Of a DNA stretch of 64,000 nucleotides, positions 25,150 through 34,278 are shown in pieces. The stretch comes from Alteromonas lipotrueae (GTDB taxonomy: Bacteria > Pseudomonadota > Gammaproteobacteria > Enterobacterales > Alteromonadaceae). The stretch is taken from assembly GCF_019249215.1 (NCBI RefSeq), contig NZ_JAESDI010000010.1, positions 164,276 through 228,275 on the forward strand, written 5' to 3'. Under the pieces are notes generated by a model. It was given only the letters and a program-made list of their open reading frames with translations. It was not told where the DNA came from and made no database searches. Made by a program: the position numbers and the translations under genes. Positions within the stretch are counted from its first letter, which is position 1; each line of letters begins with the position of its first letter.

Positions 25150-28100
25150 ATGTTTTTGAACAGCCTCACTTTTGAATGGCGATATTATCTTCGCCAACCC
25201 TCATTTTACGTCACCATGCTGGCGTTTTTCCTATTGCCCTTTATGGCGACAACCACCGACAATGTGCGTATTGGTGGCGGTGGTAACGTACTCTATAACG
25301 GCTCGTTTGCTATCACTCAAACCACGCTAATCATGAGTATTTTTGCGTTATTCCTGCTGGTTAACTTTGTTTCCGGTACGGCTACACGCAATCACTCCAG
25401 CAACATGGGCGAACTAGTCTATACGCGACCCATTACACCGCTGCCGTATCATTTAGGCCGTTTTTTTGGCGCCTATCTGGTCAGCCTTTGCGTATTTGCT
25501 ATGGTCCCCATCGCTATTTTATTAGGCTCGTTGATGCCTTGGATAGATCAGGAACGGATAGGGCCCACGAACTTAAGCTTCTATTTGACCACCTTTTTCT
25601 ACTTCTCAGTGCCCAGCATGCTTGCATTGGGAATGATATTTTACGCTATTGCCCAGCGCCTTCGCTCAATGATGGCGGCGTATCTGGTAGCCATGGGGAT
25701 CTTTATTTTTTACCTTATAAGCGGAGTGGTAACGTCTGAGCCGGAATTCCGCACTATCGGTGCACTGTTAGACCCATTTGGCCTGCGCACCTATGGAGAG
25801 GTAACCCGTTATTGGACCGTATTTGATAAGAACACCGCCGTTGTGTCGTTAGAAGGTGTGTTGTTACAAAACCGTTTGATTTGGCTTGGCATAGGCGCGG
25901 TTATTTTGGCAACCGTCGGCAGCATTTATCAAATGCGCTGGCAGCAGAAAGCCCGTAAAGAGAAGCCCACAAAAGCATCAAAAATTCCACCACCACAAAG
26001 CCTGAACCTAACCATAAAATCGCAGCATGGCGAACAGCTTAGTAAGTTACTAACCCGTATCGGCTTCGAAATGCGCCAAGTAATGTTTAGCCCTGCGCTG
26101 CTTGTGCTAATGATATTCACGCTGTTCAACCTTACTGCGTTGTACTTCGTGCCTATTGGGGGCATTTACGGCACTTCAAATTGGCCGTTGACTTACAAGA
26201 TGGTCGAATTCATTCGCGAAAGTTACGGGCTGATGATGCTTATCGTCATCACCTACTATAGTGGTGAAATTGTCTGGCGCGAGCGTGGATCGGGGATGGG
26301 CGATATTATCGATTCTACACCTGCGTTTAACCTTGTGTTCTGGGTATCTAAGCTGCTTGCGATGTGGGCAGTAACCGCTTTGCTGTTCGCAATTGGTATT
26401 GCTTTTGCGGTCATTTATCAGGCTACGCAGGGCTACTTTGATTTTGATTTCGGCACCTATCTAATTGGGATCTATTTTGTGTCCTGGGTACCGTGGGCGC
26501 TACTGGCCGTGTTGGCATTCTTTATTCAGGTGTTAAGCCCGAATAAATTTGTGGGTATGCTGCTGTTTGTGGCTTACTTCATTATTAGCTTAGTGTTTGC
26601 TGAGCTTGGGCTTGAGCATAATATGTGGAGCTTTAGTGACGCCCCACAAGTGCTGTACTCAGACTTAAACGGCTGGGGCTGGTTCTTAGGGCCATTTGCT
26701 TGGTATATGCTTTACTGGAGCGCGCTATCGCTGGCTCTTTTCACTGTAGGTTATGCCATGTGGCAGCGCGGGCCGGAAGTTTCACTAAAACACCGTTTCA
26801 AGCTACTGGGTTATCAGTTAGGTACTTCCGGAAAAACGGTGTTGGCGGCAAGCCTCATCGTATTCGTGCTTACAGGTGGCTACATTCATTATAATACCAA
26901 GGTAGTGAATACGTATCTTACACAAGATGAAGGTTTCGAGTTACAGGCTGAATACGAACGGCAATTCGCTCAGTACGAGGACGATTTTATTCCGGTGGTA
27001 ACCCGTGTTAATGCGAATGTTGATATTTATCCCGAAGCCCGCCGTGTCGAAGTATCTGCAGACATTACAGTAAGCAATCCATTTAATGAGCCCATTTCGC
27101 GCACCCTAATTTCCGTGCCTCAATTCACTACTGAGTGGGGTATCGTTATTCCCGGCGCGCAAGTTAGCGAACGTTTCGACTCACTCTCTGCAGCATGGAT
27201 GACGTTTGAAGAGCCTTTGATGCCAGGCGAAACCCGAACCGGAACCGTGTCAGTATTGCGTGAGCATAAGGGCTTTAAAGACGGTAACTTCGATCTTCAA
27301 GTGGCTGAAAATGGGACTTTCATCGACAATTACTCGCTGTTTCCTTCTTTCGGGTTCAATCCACAATACCTGATTGCAGATAGGCACGAGCGACGCAAGC
27401 GCGATCTGCCAGAACGCCCTCGTTCATATCAATTGGAAGATTCCTCACGCTACGCTGAAAGTGGCTTTGGTAAAGGCGTAACCTTTATCGACTTTGAAAC
27501 TACCGTGTCTACTAGCAGCGATCAGATTGCTATCGCACCTGGTTACTTGCAAAAAGAGTGGCAGGAGAACGGGCGTCGCTATTTTCATTATAAAATGGAT
27601 GCCCCTATCGTGAATTTCTTCTCATACCTCTCGGCACGCCATGACGTTAAAAAGGACGCTCACAACGGTGTAAATATCGAGGTGTATTATCACCCAGAAC
27701 ATAACTGGAACGTGGATGTGATGGTACAAAGTGTGAAGGATTCACTGGATTATTTCACCAACGCCTTTGGCCCTTATCAACACCGACAGATGCGCATTAT
27801 AGAGTTTCCAGGTTATCGCTCGTTTGCACAGAGCTTTGCTAATACCGTGCCGTACTCGGAGGAAATTGGTTTTATCGCGGATTTGCGCGACCCGGAAGAT
27901 ATAGACTACGTGTACTATGTTACGGCACATGAAGTTGCACACCAGTGGTGGGGACATCAGGTAGGGGCGGCGAATGTGCAGGGGCAGTCTATTATCATTG
28001 AAAGTTTGTCTCAGTACAGTGCCATAATGGTGCTGCGTGAACGCTTTGGCGAAGACAAGATGCGCCGCTTCCTTAAATACGAACTCGACCGTTACTTACG

Positions 28101-28707
28101 CGATCGCGGCAGCGAGCTTATTGAGGAAATGCCGTTCATGCGTAGTGAGAACCAGCAGTATATTCACTACCGCAAAGGCTCGGTAGTCATGATGGCTATT
28201 CTCGACCGTTTAGGGGAGGAACGTGTTAATACCGCGCTTAAAAACTTCTTAGAGGAGTATAAGTTCAGTGATAACCCGTATCCGACTACGCTAGATCTTC
28301 AAGCTGCGCTAAACGCCCAGGCCACAGAAGAAGAGCAGCAGTTTATTGCCGATTTGTTTGAGCGCATCACGCTATATGACTTGAAAATGTTGTCAGCAGA
28401 CGCAGAACAAACCAGCGACGGTAAGTTCGAAGTGACCATGACCGTTGCGGCTGCGAAATTTGAGGCTGATGGCGCGGGGCGTGAGACTGAAGGCGCAGTG
28501 AATGAGTACATCGATATCGCGTTGTTTAGCGGCGATCCCGAGGACGTGTCTGGCGACACCAAAGTGCTTTACAACCAGAAGCACAAGCTCGTTAGCGGAG
28601 AAAATACTTTTACCGTTACGGTGGAAGAAAAGCCTGCCTATGTGGGGGTAGACCCCTTCGTGAAAATGATCGACAGGGACAGCGGCGATAACGTAATTCA
28701 ACTTTAA
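25150..28707 (+). CDS. ABC-2 type permease fused to M1 family aminopeptidase
   Basis: This 1185-residue protein has two sets of about six hydrophobic helices (roughly residues 15-270 and 310-590) resembling a duplicated ABC-2 permease. A long extracytoplasmic region follows and ends in a gluzincin peptidase of family M1. The zinc site is H927-E-V-A-H931 in TAHEVAHQWWGHQ, with the third ligand E951 in IIIESLSQYSA. That spacing is 19 rather than the classical 18 and is usual in this fused subfamily. Beta-sandwich regions lie on both sides of the peptidase domain. The fusion suggests that peptides are trimmed at the outer face of the transporter, or that the peptidase signals to the ATPase. The paired ATPase gene ends 12 bases upstream. 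Confidence 0.88.
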   Translation: MFLNSLTFEWRYYLRQPSFYVTMLAFFLLPFMATTTDNVRIGGGGNVLYNGSFAITQTTLIMSIFALFLLVNFVSGTATRNHSSNMGELVYTRPITPLPYHLGRFFGAYLVSLCVFAMVPIAILLGSLMPWIDQERIGPTNLSFYLTTFFYFSVPSMLALGMIFYAIAQRLRSMMAAYLVAMGIFIFYLISGVVTSEPEFRTIGALLDPFGLRTYGEVTRYWTVFDKNTAVVSLEGVLLQNRLIWLGIGAVILATVGSIYQMRWQQKARKEKPTKASKIPPPQSLNLTIKSQHGEQLSKLLTRIGFEMRQVMFSPALLVLMIFTLFNLTALYFVPIGGIYGTSNWPLTYKMVEFIRESYGLMMLIVITYYSGEIVWRERGSGMGDIIDSTPAFNLVFWVSKLLAMWAVTALLFAIGIAFAVIYQATQGYFDFDFGTYLIGIYFVSWVPWALLAVLAFFIQVLSPNKFVGMLLFVAYFIISLVFAELGLEHNMWSFSDAPQVLYSDLNGWGWFLGPFAWYMLYWSALSLALFTVGYAMWQRGPEVSLKHRFKLLGYQLGTSGKTVLAASLIVFVLTGGYIHYNTKVVNTYLTQDEGFELQAEYERQFAQYEDDFIPVVTRVNANVDIYPEARRVEVSADITVSNPFNEPISRTLISVPQFTTEWGIVIPGAQVSERFDSLSAAWMTFEEPLMPGETRTGTVSVLREHKGFKDGNFDLQVAENGTFIDNYSLFPSFGFNPQYLIADRHERRKRDLPERPRSYQLEDSSRYAESGFGKGVTFIDFETTVSTSSDQIAIAPGYLQKEWQENGRRYFHYKMDAPIVNFFSYLSARHDVKKDAHNGVNIEVYYHPEHNWNVDVMVQSVKDSLDYFTNAFGPYQHRQMRIIEFPGYRSFAQSFANTVPYSEEIGFIADLRDPEDIDYVYYVTAHEVAHQWWGHQVGAANVQGQSIIIESLSQYSAIMVLRERFGEDKMRRFLKYELDRYLRDRGSELIEEMPFMRSENQQYIHYRKGSVVMMAILDRLGEERVNTALKNFLEEYKFSDNPYPTTLDLQAALNAQATEEEQQFIADLFERITLYDLKMLSADAEQTSDGKFEVTMTVAAAKFEADGAGRETEGAVNEYIDIALFSGDPEDVSGDTKVLYNQKHKLVSGENTFTVTVEEKPAYVGVDPFVKMIDRDSGDNVIQL

Positions 28708-28727
28708 GTAATAGAAGTGGAATAAAA

Positions 28728-28772
28728 GGGGTCAGAGTACATTACTATAAAAGTACTCTGACCCCATTTTTT
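28728..28772. repeat. Dispersed palindromic repeat, copy 2, terminator-like
   Basis: This is the best copy of the family: GGGGTCAGAGTAC (28728-28740) pairs perfectly with GTACTCTGACCCC (28753-28765) around a 12-base loop, followed by ATTTTTTC. It starts 20 bases after the stop of the permease-peptidase gene and would work as its terminator. Confidence 0.85.
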
Positions 28773-28774
28773 CA

Positions 28775-30011
28775 TTAATCACAATTAATAACTTGCGTAT
28801 AACCTTTACAAAACTCGTCCTCTAGCGCCACTTCTGAAAATCCATATTCATCATCCTGATACCGTCTTTCCACTGAGCCAGACCAATTGAACGTATTAGA
28901 TTCGAGATAAACGAAGTAAGCACTGGCTTGTGTTTCTAAAATCTTTTTAGTTGAGTTGGGTGCTATACTTATCCAGCCTTCGATTTGCCAATCGTCCTCT
29001 ACAAAAGTAAGAACAGATAAAGTTTCGTCGCATAAATTTTTCGCTTTTATCGTATTGAAAAGGTTATTTGCTGCCTTGATTAACTCACCGTTGTCGTATT
29101 TCCCATAAATTGTTTTTCAATGGGCTTCATCATATAGCTGCCACACGCCGTGCATCTCATTCGCCAAATACTTTCCTGCTTTTAAAATTCTGCCATTTTC
29201 ATCGAGCTTTTGATATTTTCCTGACTTGTATTCATTTATATAGGTAGTTTCTTCAGCTAAGTTACCATTCGAATGGTATTCATAATCTCTCCACATACCC
29301 TTCTTGAAACTCCTAAGGCCGCTTTTTAAGCCGTTGTAGGTCTCTGTATGAGTTTCTTGTTGGCCATTGCTGTAAAACGTGTTCACCTCGCCTGGGCCAA
29401 GTTCTTCTCCGTTCTTGACTGTGTATTTTTTTAAAATTTCGTTGTTAGGCGTGAGATACAGATATTCCCCTTCTTACTCACCATCAACAAAACTGCTTTT
29501 AACAGCGATATTACCGTTTGGATGATAGCTAATGAAGGTGCCTGATGTATTTTGACTGATAAATTGGTCGGCAAACAGCTCGGCGTTATACATGATGTAA
29601 TAGTAGAAGTTTTCTTTCCTTATCAAACTCTATTGTAACTTCAGTCTTAATTTTACGGTTGCTGTAATATTCCTTGTAAGTCAATTGCGGCAACGTTGAC
29701 GACCCTGAAATGCGTGTGTGCATATCGCCATTTTCATAATACTCATTAAATACGAAGTCACCCAGAAACTTTCCATTTTCAATGGTAAAGCTTCTCGACA
29801 ATAAACCGGGGGCGACATAACCCACTACTGTGAAGTTCTCAAACCCCGGTTTTTCAGGAACGGTAACTAACCGAGTTTCTAGCTCACCGTTTTTAAAATA
29901 TCTTCTGTAGTTGGCTATGATATCGCCATTTTTTTCTATATAAAATCCTTCGAACTGGAGTTGACCATTATCATGATATTCCCTTTCTACTTCTTGAGCG
30001 TAAGTAAAACA
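28775..30011 (-). pseudogene. Decayed MORN_2-repeat protein with C-terminal DUF1036 domain
   Basis: Read on the minus strand, a string of YwqK/MORN_2-type repeats runs from EVEREYHDNGQLQFEGFYI through EYYENGDMHTRI, ISYHPNGNIAVKS and NTFYSNGQQETHTE to KYDNGELIKAAN. Each has the Y-x-N-G core of that repeat. A C-terminal domain with LCDETLSVLTFVEDD and IEGWISIAPNSTKKIL resembles DUF1036 (PF06282). The frame is broken by one frameshift near 29610, an in-frame TAA at 29474-29476 and an in-frame TGA at 29117-29119. No start codon or intact signal peptide remains beyond 30011. The lesions are independent, so this is decay and not a sequencing slip. MORN_2 proteins are often listed as antitoxin-like; no toxin partner is visible here. 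Confidence 0.85.
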
Positions 30012-30171
30012 GTCTTAAAGACAGCTTAATAAACGTTCAAACCCATTTATGATTTTAAAATTGAGCGAGTAAGTGATTTGATAGGAAGCCATCTGCTGCC
30101 ATTTTCATAGCAAAAATTATGATGTTGGCAAAGAAAGCTGAGTGTTGATAAATATCATTAGCAAAACACGC

Positions 30172-30177
30172 TATAAT
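30172..30177 (+). promoter_or_regulatory. Possible -10 box of the DUF3010 gene
   Basis: TATAAT lies 27 bases upstream of the start region. The nearest -35-like TTGATA is 21 bases further upstream, longer than ideal, so only the -10 element is credible. Confidence 0.35.
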
Positions 30178-30204
30178 GGCTGATAAATGTAAATAGGAAT
30201 GAAT

Positions 30205-30648
30205 ATGAAAGTCTGTGGTGTAGATTTAAAAGGTAACGAAGCGAATGTGTGTCTATTGTCGTTAATAGATGGTTTGTTTCATGTTCCCGACTGCCGTACA
30301 CGCCGGTTAACGTTAGCCGATACCAGTGCTAAAGGGCTCAAAAGCTTTCAAAGTACTTTCGCTAAACTTGTTGCCGACTACAAAATTGATGCTGTGATAA
30401 TTCGCCAGCGTCAAAGCAAAGGTAAATTTGCTGGAAGCGCTATTGGCTTCAAATTAGAAGCGGTTATTGAATTGATTGAAGGGTTAGATGTTGTTGTATT
30501 TAGCTCAACTGATATTAAAGAGTCTATACGCAGAAACCCAATTGCAGTGCCTTTTGCCGAAACGGGTTTGAAGCAGTTTCAAGAACCTGCCTTCACTACC
30601 GCTTATGCATGGTTAATGCATAACGAATACGCTTCGCAAGCAGAATAG
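30205..30648 (+). CDS. DUF3010 family protein
   Basis: This 147-residue soluble protein begins MKVCGVDLKGNEANVCLLSL, with an RNase H/actin-like first strand. It continues with DAVIIRQRQSKGKFAGSAIGFKLEAVIEL, the diagnostic segment of DUF3010 (PF11215), a gammaproteobacterial family of unknown function. The first strand with an aspartate (GVDLKG) and the later acidic position in VVVFSSTDIK suggest a resolvase/RuvC-like fold; that reading is inference. The ATG at 30205 has AGGA 6 bases upstream, while the ATG at 30199 sits directly on that site. The gene stands alone, and a diverged copy of the dispersed repeat begins 3 bases after its stop codon. Confidence 0.8.
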   Translation: MKVCGVDLKGNEANVCLLSLIDGLFHVPDCRTRRLTLADTSAKGLKSFQSTFAKLVADYKIDAVIIRQRQSKGKFAGSAIGFKLEAVIELIEGLDVVVFSSTDIKESIRRNPIAVPFAETGLKQFQEPAFTTAYAWLMHNEYASQAE

Positions 30649-30650
30649 AA

Positions 30651-30700
30651 TAAAAGGAGCCGGGTACATTACTTTTTCAAAAATATTCGACTCCTTTATT
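30651..30700. repeat. Dispersed palindromic repeat, copy 3 (diverged)
   Basis: GGAGCCGGGTACATT (30656-30670) faces AATATTCGACTCC (30682-30694). The arms still pair at their outer ends but have drifted. It starts immediately after the DUF3010 stop codon. Confidence 0.55.
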
Positions 30701-30761
30701 TACACTGGCAATATGGTCTGAATTTGCTGATAATCAAATTTTTAAACTATTCAAAGATATA

Positions 30762-31094
30762 ATGGAAACTCGACTCCCTCTGTACAAAAAATTGTTGGTG
30801 ATGTGTCGTATTGAACCTGGCTGCCTTGGCCCGCAAGGAGCAGACTATGTCGAGGAATTTTGTGTTTTTGCAAAACAAAAACTGAAAGACAACCGCGGTC
30901 ATTGTTTGCGTTGGGTTGTGAAACCCCGTTACGATAAATCACTTCCTGAGCTAGAATTTCAAATGAAAAACATTACTGTGTCGCGTGAGAATGCAGACAA
31001 GTATATGAATAGTTTTGATATCGATATTGATGTTTTCGAAGAAGAGTTGGAAGAGACCCTTGCCGATTTAGTTGATGTGTTTTTTGAGCGATGA
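30762..31094 (+). CDS. Conserved-looking hypothetical protein, 110 residues
   Basis: This soluble acidic protein begins METRLPLYKKLLVMCRIEPG. It has two early cysteine-containing segments (VMCRIEPGCLGP, EEFCVFAKQK) and a strongly acidic C-terminal helix (FEEELEETLADLVDVFFER). No signal peptide, membrane helix or known catalytic motif is visible. The well-mixed composition and defined ending look like a real protein; I do not recognise a named family. The ribosome binding site is weak. Its stop is followed after 9 bases by another copy of the dispersed repeat, as with several neighbouring genes. Confidence 0.6.
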   Translation: METRLPLYKKLLVMCRIEPGCLGPQGADYVEEFCVFAKQKLKDNRGHCLRWVVKPRYDKSLPELEFQMKNITVSRENADKYMNSFDIDIDVFEEELEETLADLVDVFFER

Positions 31095-31103
31095 AAGTGC
31101 TGA

Positions 31104-31184
31104 AATAATGGGGGCAGGGGACATTCCTTAACGTAGGTTATCTAAAGTGTACTATCTGTTTAACGTACTCAGACTCCATTATTT
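31104..31184. repeat. Dispersed palindromic repeat, copy 4 (extended loop)
   Basis: AATAATGGGGGCAGGGGACATT at its left edge and CGTACTCAGACTCCATTATT at its right edge are the outer arms. The central part is longer than in other copies and contains a second GTGTACT motif. It sits between the stop of the 110-residue gene and the stop of the helicase gene, which converge here. Confidence 0.55.
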
Positions 31185-31196
31185 CCTTTTCCTGAA

Positions 31197-32441
31197 CTAG
31201 CGGCGCTTTCTACGACCTTTTGAACGGCCTTTACCCTTTGGTTTATCGTCAGCTTCAAAATTTCCGTATAAGTCTTCTTCTACCTTAGCAGCAGGAGGCT
31301 TAGGTTTTGGCTTTGGCGTAAACCCAGTAATAAATGTCTTTTTAAATTGCCTGCCAAGAAGACGTTCGATTGATTTCAATTGTTTGGCTTCATCGTCGCT
31401 GAAAAGTGATATCGCTAAGCCCTTTGACGATGCTCTACCCGTGCGTCCTATTCTATGAATATAGTCTTCAGCTACATAGGGGAGGTCAATATTAATCACG
31501 CATGGCAATTGCTGAATATCAATGCCTCTAGCGGCTAGGTCTGTTCCAATAAGTACTTTAATAGTGCCGCTTCTAAAACCATTTAACGCCAATGTGCGTG
31601 CTTGTTGCGTTCTGTTTGCATGAATAGACTCGGCAACAATACCTTTCGCTTCGAGTTCATTCCTCAAGCCATCTGCGCCTCGTTTAGTGCGCGTAAATAC
31701 CAATATTTGAGACCAGTCATTGTTTTCAATAAGGTGAATGAGAAGCTCGTTTTTTCGCTCTTTGTCTACCGGATGTAATACTTGCGTGATTTTCTCGATA
31801 TGATCATTGGCCTTTGCTAACTCAATAGTCATAGGGTTGCTCAGCATCGTGTTTGCTAATGTTTTAATTTCTTTTGAAAATGTGGCGGAAAATAGCAGGG
31901 TTTGACGTTTTTCAGGCAGAAGCTTTTGTATGTGATGAATATGGTCAACAAACCCTAAATCCAACATGCGGTCAGCTTCATCTAGCACCAATATTTCAAG
32001 AAGATCGAAGTTGATTGCACCTTGCTCGTATAAGTCTACCAAACGCCCTGGCGTTGCGATGAGAATATCAACACCTTGCGCTAACGCATATTTTTGAGGT
32101 TCAATCCGCACGCCACCAAACACGGCCGTTGAGCGGACTTTTAAATTCTGGCTATATTGTTCTACGTTTTGGGCAACCTGTGCGGCAAGCTCTCGAGTTG
32201 GAGCTATGATCAGGGCTCTTATATAATTGGGTTCTGGGCGTGGCATATCTGCCAATAGCTGCAAAATAGGCAGTGAAAAACTCGCTGTTTTCCCCGTTCC
32301 TGTCTGTGCTATCGCGATAAGATCTTGCTTACTCAATATTGCTGGAATAGCTTCCTGTTGAATTGGTGAAGGCGTGATATAGCCTTTTTCAGCAACGGTG
32401 TTTACAAGTTCGGTACATAAGCCTAAAGCGCAAAATGACAT
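31197..32441 (-). CDS. rhlE: DEAD-box RNA helicase, RhlE-like
   Basis: This 414-residue helicase has every core motif: Q-motif (YITPSPIQQEAIP), motif I AQTGTGKT, Ia PTRELA, Ib TPGR, II DEAD in LDEADRMLDLGF, III SAT, IV VFTRTK, V TDLAARGID and VI HRIGRTGR. A basic tail (KGKGRSKGRRKRR) would bind RNA. It is close to RhlE, which acts in ribosome assembly and RNA turnover. The start MSFCALGL at 32441 is chosen because family members begin there. A longer frame to 32525 would draw its first residues from a dispersed repeat copy (32486-32535). No clear Shine-Dalgarno sequence precedes either start. Confidence 0.9.
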   Translation of the reverse strand: MSFCALGLCTELVNTVAEKGYITPSPIQQEAIPAILSKQDLIAIAQTGTGKTASFSLPILQLLADMPRPEPNYIRALIIAPTRELAAQVAQNVEQYSQNLKVRSTAVFGGVRIEPQKYALAQGVDILIATPGRLVDLYEQGAINFDLLEILVLDEADRMLDLGFVDHIHHIQKLLPEKRQTLLFSATFSKEIKTLANTMLSNPMTIELAKANDHIEKITQVLHPVDKERKNELLIHLIENNDWSQILVFTRTKRGADGLRNELEAKGIVAESIHANRTQQARTLALNGFRSGTIKVLIGTDLAARGIDIQQLPCVINIDLPYVAEDYIHRIGRTGRASSKGLAISLFSDDEAKQLKSIERLLGRQFKKTFITGFTPKPKPKPPAAKVEEDLYGNFEADDKPKGKGRSKGRRKRR

Positions 32442-32485
32442 AGAGGGAAGCCCGCGAGGTATTAACATTGGCGCCATAATACTTG

Positions 32486-32535
32486 AATAATAGGGGCAGA
32501 GTACACAGTCTACGATAAAGCACACTGACCCAATT
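32486..32535. repeat. Dispersed palindromic repeat, copy 5, in helicase leader
   Basis: AATAATAGGGGCAGAGTACAC (starting 32486) faces CACTGACCC (32523-32531). Unlike most copies it lies upstream of a gene, 45 bases before the helicase start, and must be part of its promoter or leader. Confidence 0.6.
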
Positions 32536-32773
32536 TATCAGGAAACAATCACCAGAAAAAACAGCAGGCGTTGATAGGTGGACAACGCCGATGATATTAG
32601 CAGTAAAGCCTTAGATAGGGGGGGGAACTACCTTTTCACGAAGCTAGAACCCTAACTTCAATGCTATCCTTTGCATCCACTATTAACAGTCATATTAAAC
32701 TCCTTAGTTATTATATTATTTTAAACTATTTTGGTAATTGCAGCCAATAAAAATAATTATATAATTCATTGGG

Positions 32774-33709
32774 TTAGTTGAATTTTAAGTGTATTGAATC
32801 TAAATCAACCCTCAAATTTGAGAAACTGCCGATTTCCACCATTTCTTGATGTACCGTCTTCTGTTCCTGAGATACGGGCCCTACCTGAGTGTCGGTCCTC
32901 GTTTTATAATCTACTAACAAAGGACGACTTAACTGACTAGATACATAAACGTCATAAATATCTGTGAAAAATGAGGGGGTTATTTTGAAACTCTCTTTTT
33001 TATCAACCCATAAATCGTAGTTGATTATTATTTCAGCAACCTCTCCTGGGGCAAGTTCAATGTCGTACTTCCTCTTATAAGGCTCTGAGCCTTTCAATAT
33101 TCGGCCAGTCTCTACAACGTTCGATTTACCATTTTTTCGGATTAACTCACACCGAGTTATTCTTCCCCAATTTTCGTGGTTAGGACTTTTTAATACGGTA
33201 TCATCTGTGTAGACCTCTAAAATGCCAAACTCGTCTTTCAGTGGAGTAGAGTGATGCATGTTGAGTATCTCGAATTTAGAATAGATTGAAAGGTTCAAGA
33301 AACCACTGTCTTCTTCTAATACAGAGATTTCCTTTTTTGCGGAAATCAATTTGCAAGAATTCTCGTTAAACTTTTCCTTTAGAAACTCCATAAGAGAGCC
33401 ATTGTGGGGAACATCTCTAAATAAAAAGTTAATTTTGTTTTCGATACATTCTTCTTTGGGCGAAATAGTAAATAGAAGTGAGACTATTGCACCAACAAAA
33501 AAGAAAAACCAAAAATCTTGCGCTGCTGAAGCATAAAATGAAATGGTATATGAGTCACTAACGGGAACTTCTTTTGCTACCCACGTTATATCTTGGAGGT
33601 AAATACCCTTATAAGCTCCAATAACCAATAGTCCAAACCCGTAGATAACCAGTACGATAAAAACTGATATAGCGCGATGCGTTACCAGCCAATCCCAAAC
33701 AGCCCTCAT
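32774..33709 (-). CDS. Unknown membrane-anchored protein with large soluble domain
   Basis: This 311-residue protein has two hydrophobic helices (about 13-33, AISVFIVLVIYGFGLLVIGA; about 66-82, FWFFFFVGAIVSLLF). About 225 residues of mixed alpha/beta sequence follow, with WGRITRCELIRKNGKS and IELAPGEVAEIIINYDLWV, which suggest a beta-sandwich. No family or catalytic motif is recognised. The gene and its flanks are visibly richer in A+T than the genes beside it, and it stands alone between the helicase and the DUF1272 gene. Both are signs of accessory, possibly acquired, content. The start follows GAGGGAACTT, a good ribosome binding site. Confidence 0.65.
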   Translation of the reverse strand: MRAVWDWLVTHRAISVFIVLVIYGFGLLVIGAYKGIYLQDITWVAKEVPVSDSYTISFYASAAQDFWFFFFVGAIVSLLFTISPKEECIENKINFLFRDVPHNGSLMEFLKEKFNENSCKLISAKKEISVLEEDSGFLNLSIYSKFEILNMHHSTPLKDEFGILEVYTDDTVLKSPNHENWGRITRCELIRKNGKSNVVETGRILKGSEPYKRKYDIELAPGEVAEIIINYDLWVDKKESFKITPSFFTDIYDVYVSSQLSRPLLVDYKTRTDTQVGPVSQEQKTVHQEMVEIGSFSNLRVDLDSIHLKFN

Positions 33710-33939
33710 AAGTTCCCTCTATAATTATTTTAAGATTTATGACCTACTTTAAATACTATATCTAAAATTAATTGTAATTATAAGTTCATTAAGAATGGTG
33801 AAACTCAGCGCCTCTTCTCCCTAAAAGTAGTTTAGCCCTACTTATGGCCTTTTTGACCCGCTAAGAATAAGTTTTTGCCCTATCATCCATGTGCAAACAG
33901 GCATAGTATCGTAATGAACAATCATCAGTGCATATCTCT

Positions 33940-34248
33940 ATGTTAATACTTAAACCTAATTGCGAATGCTGTAATGCATCTTTACCTGCTAACTCAGCAA
34001 ATGCCTATATTTGCACTTACGAATGTACGTTCTGTGAAGATTGTTTAAAAGGAATTTTGCAAGGAGTTTGCCCTAACTGCGGCGGTGACTTGCAACGAAG
34101 GCCTATACGCCCCGTAAAAGCGTATCGTCCGGGTTTGGGTTTGCAGCATCATAGTGCAAGTAACGAGAAGGTCGTCGGACAACTCAGTGAGCAAGAAATC
34201 ACTACATTTGTAGACAAAATGAAACATATTCCGGCGCATCAACGCTAA
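33940..34248 (+). CDS. DUF1272 domain zinc-binding protein
   Basis: This 102-residue protein begins MLILKPNCECCNASLP and continues with CTYECTFCEDCLKGILQGVCPNCGGDL. Eight or more cysteines are arranged as C-x-C-C, C-x-x-x-C-x-x-C-x-x-C and C-x-x-C, matching DUF1272 (PF06906), a small zinc-ribbon-like family of unknown role. A less ordered basic tail (RRPIRPVKAYRPGLG) follows, then a helical segment of about 20 residues, which makes it longer than the minimal family member. The ATG at 33940 matches the family start; a GTG at 33928 is the alternative, and neither has a strong ribosome binding site. It is followed after 30 bases by the eamA-like gene and may share its transcript. Confidence 0.78.
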   Translation: MLILKPNCECCNASLPANSANAYICTYECTFCEDCLKGILQGVCPNCGGDLQRRPIRPVKAYRPGLGLQHHSASNEKVVGQLSEQEITTFVDKMKHIPAHQR

Positions 34249-34278
34249 TCAATTAATATCAGCGAAAAAGGGTAGGGT

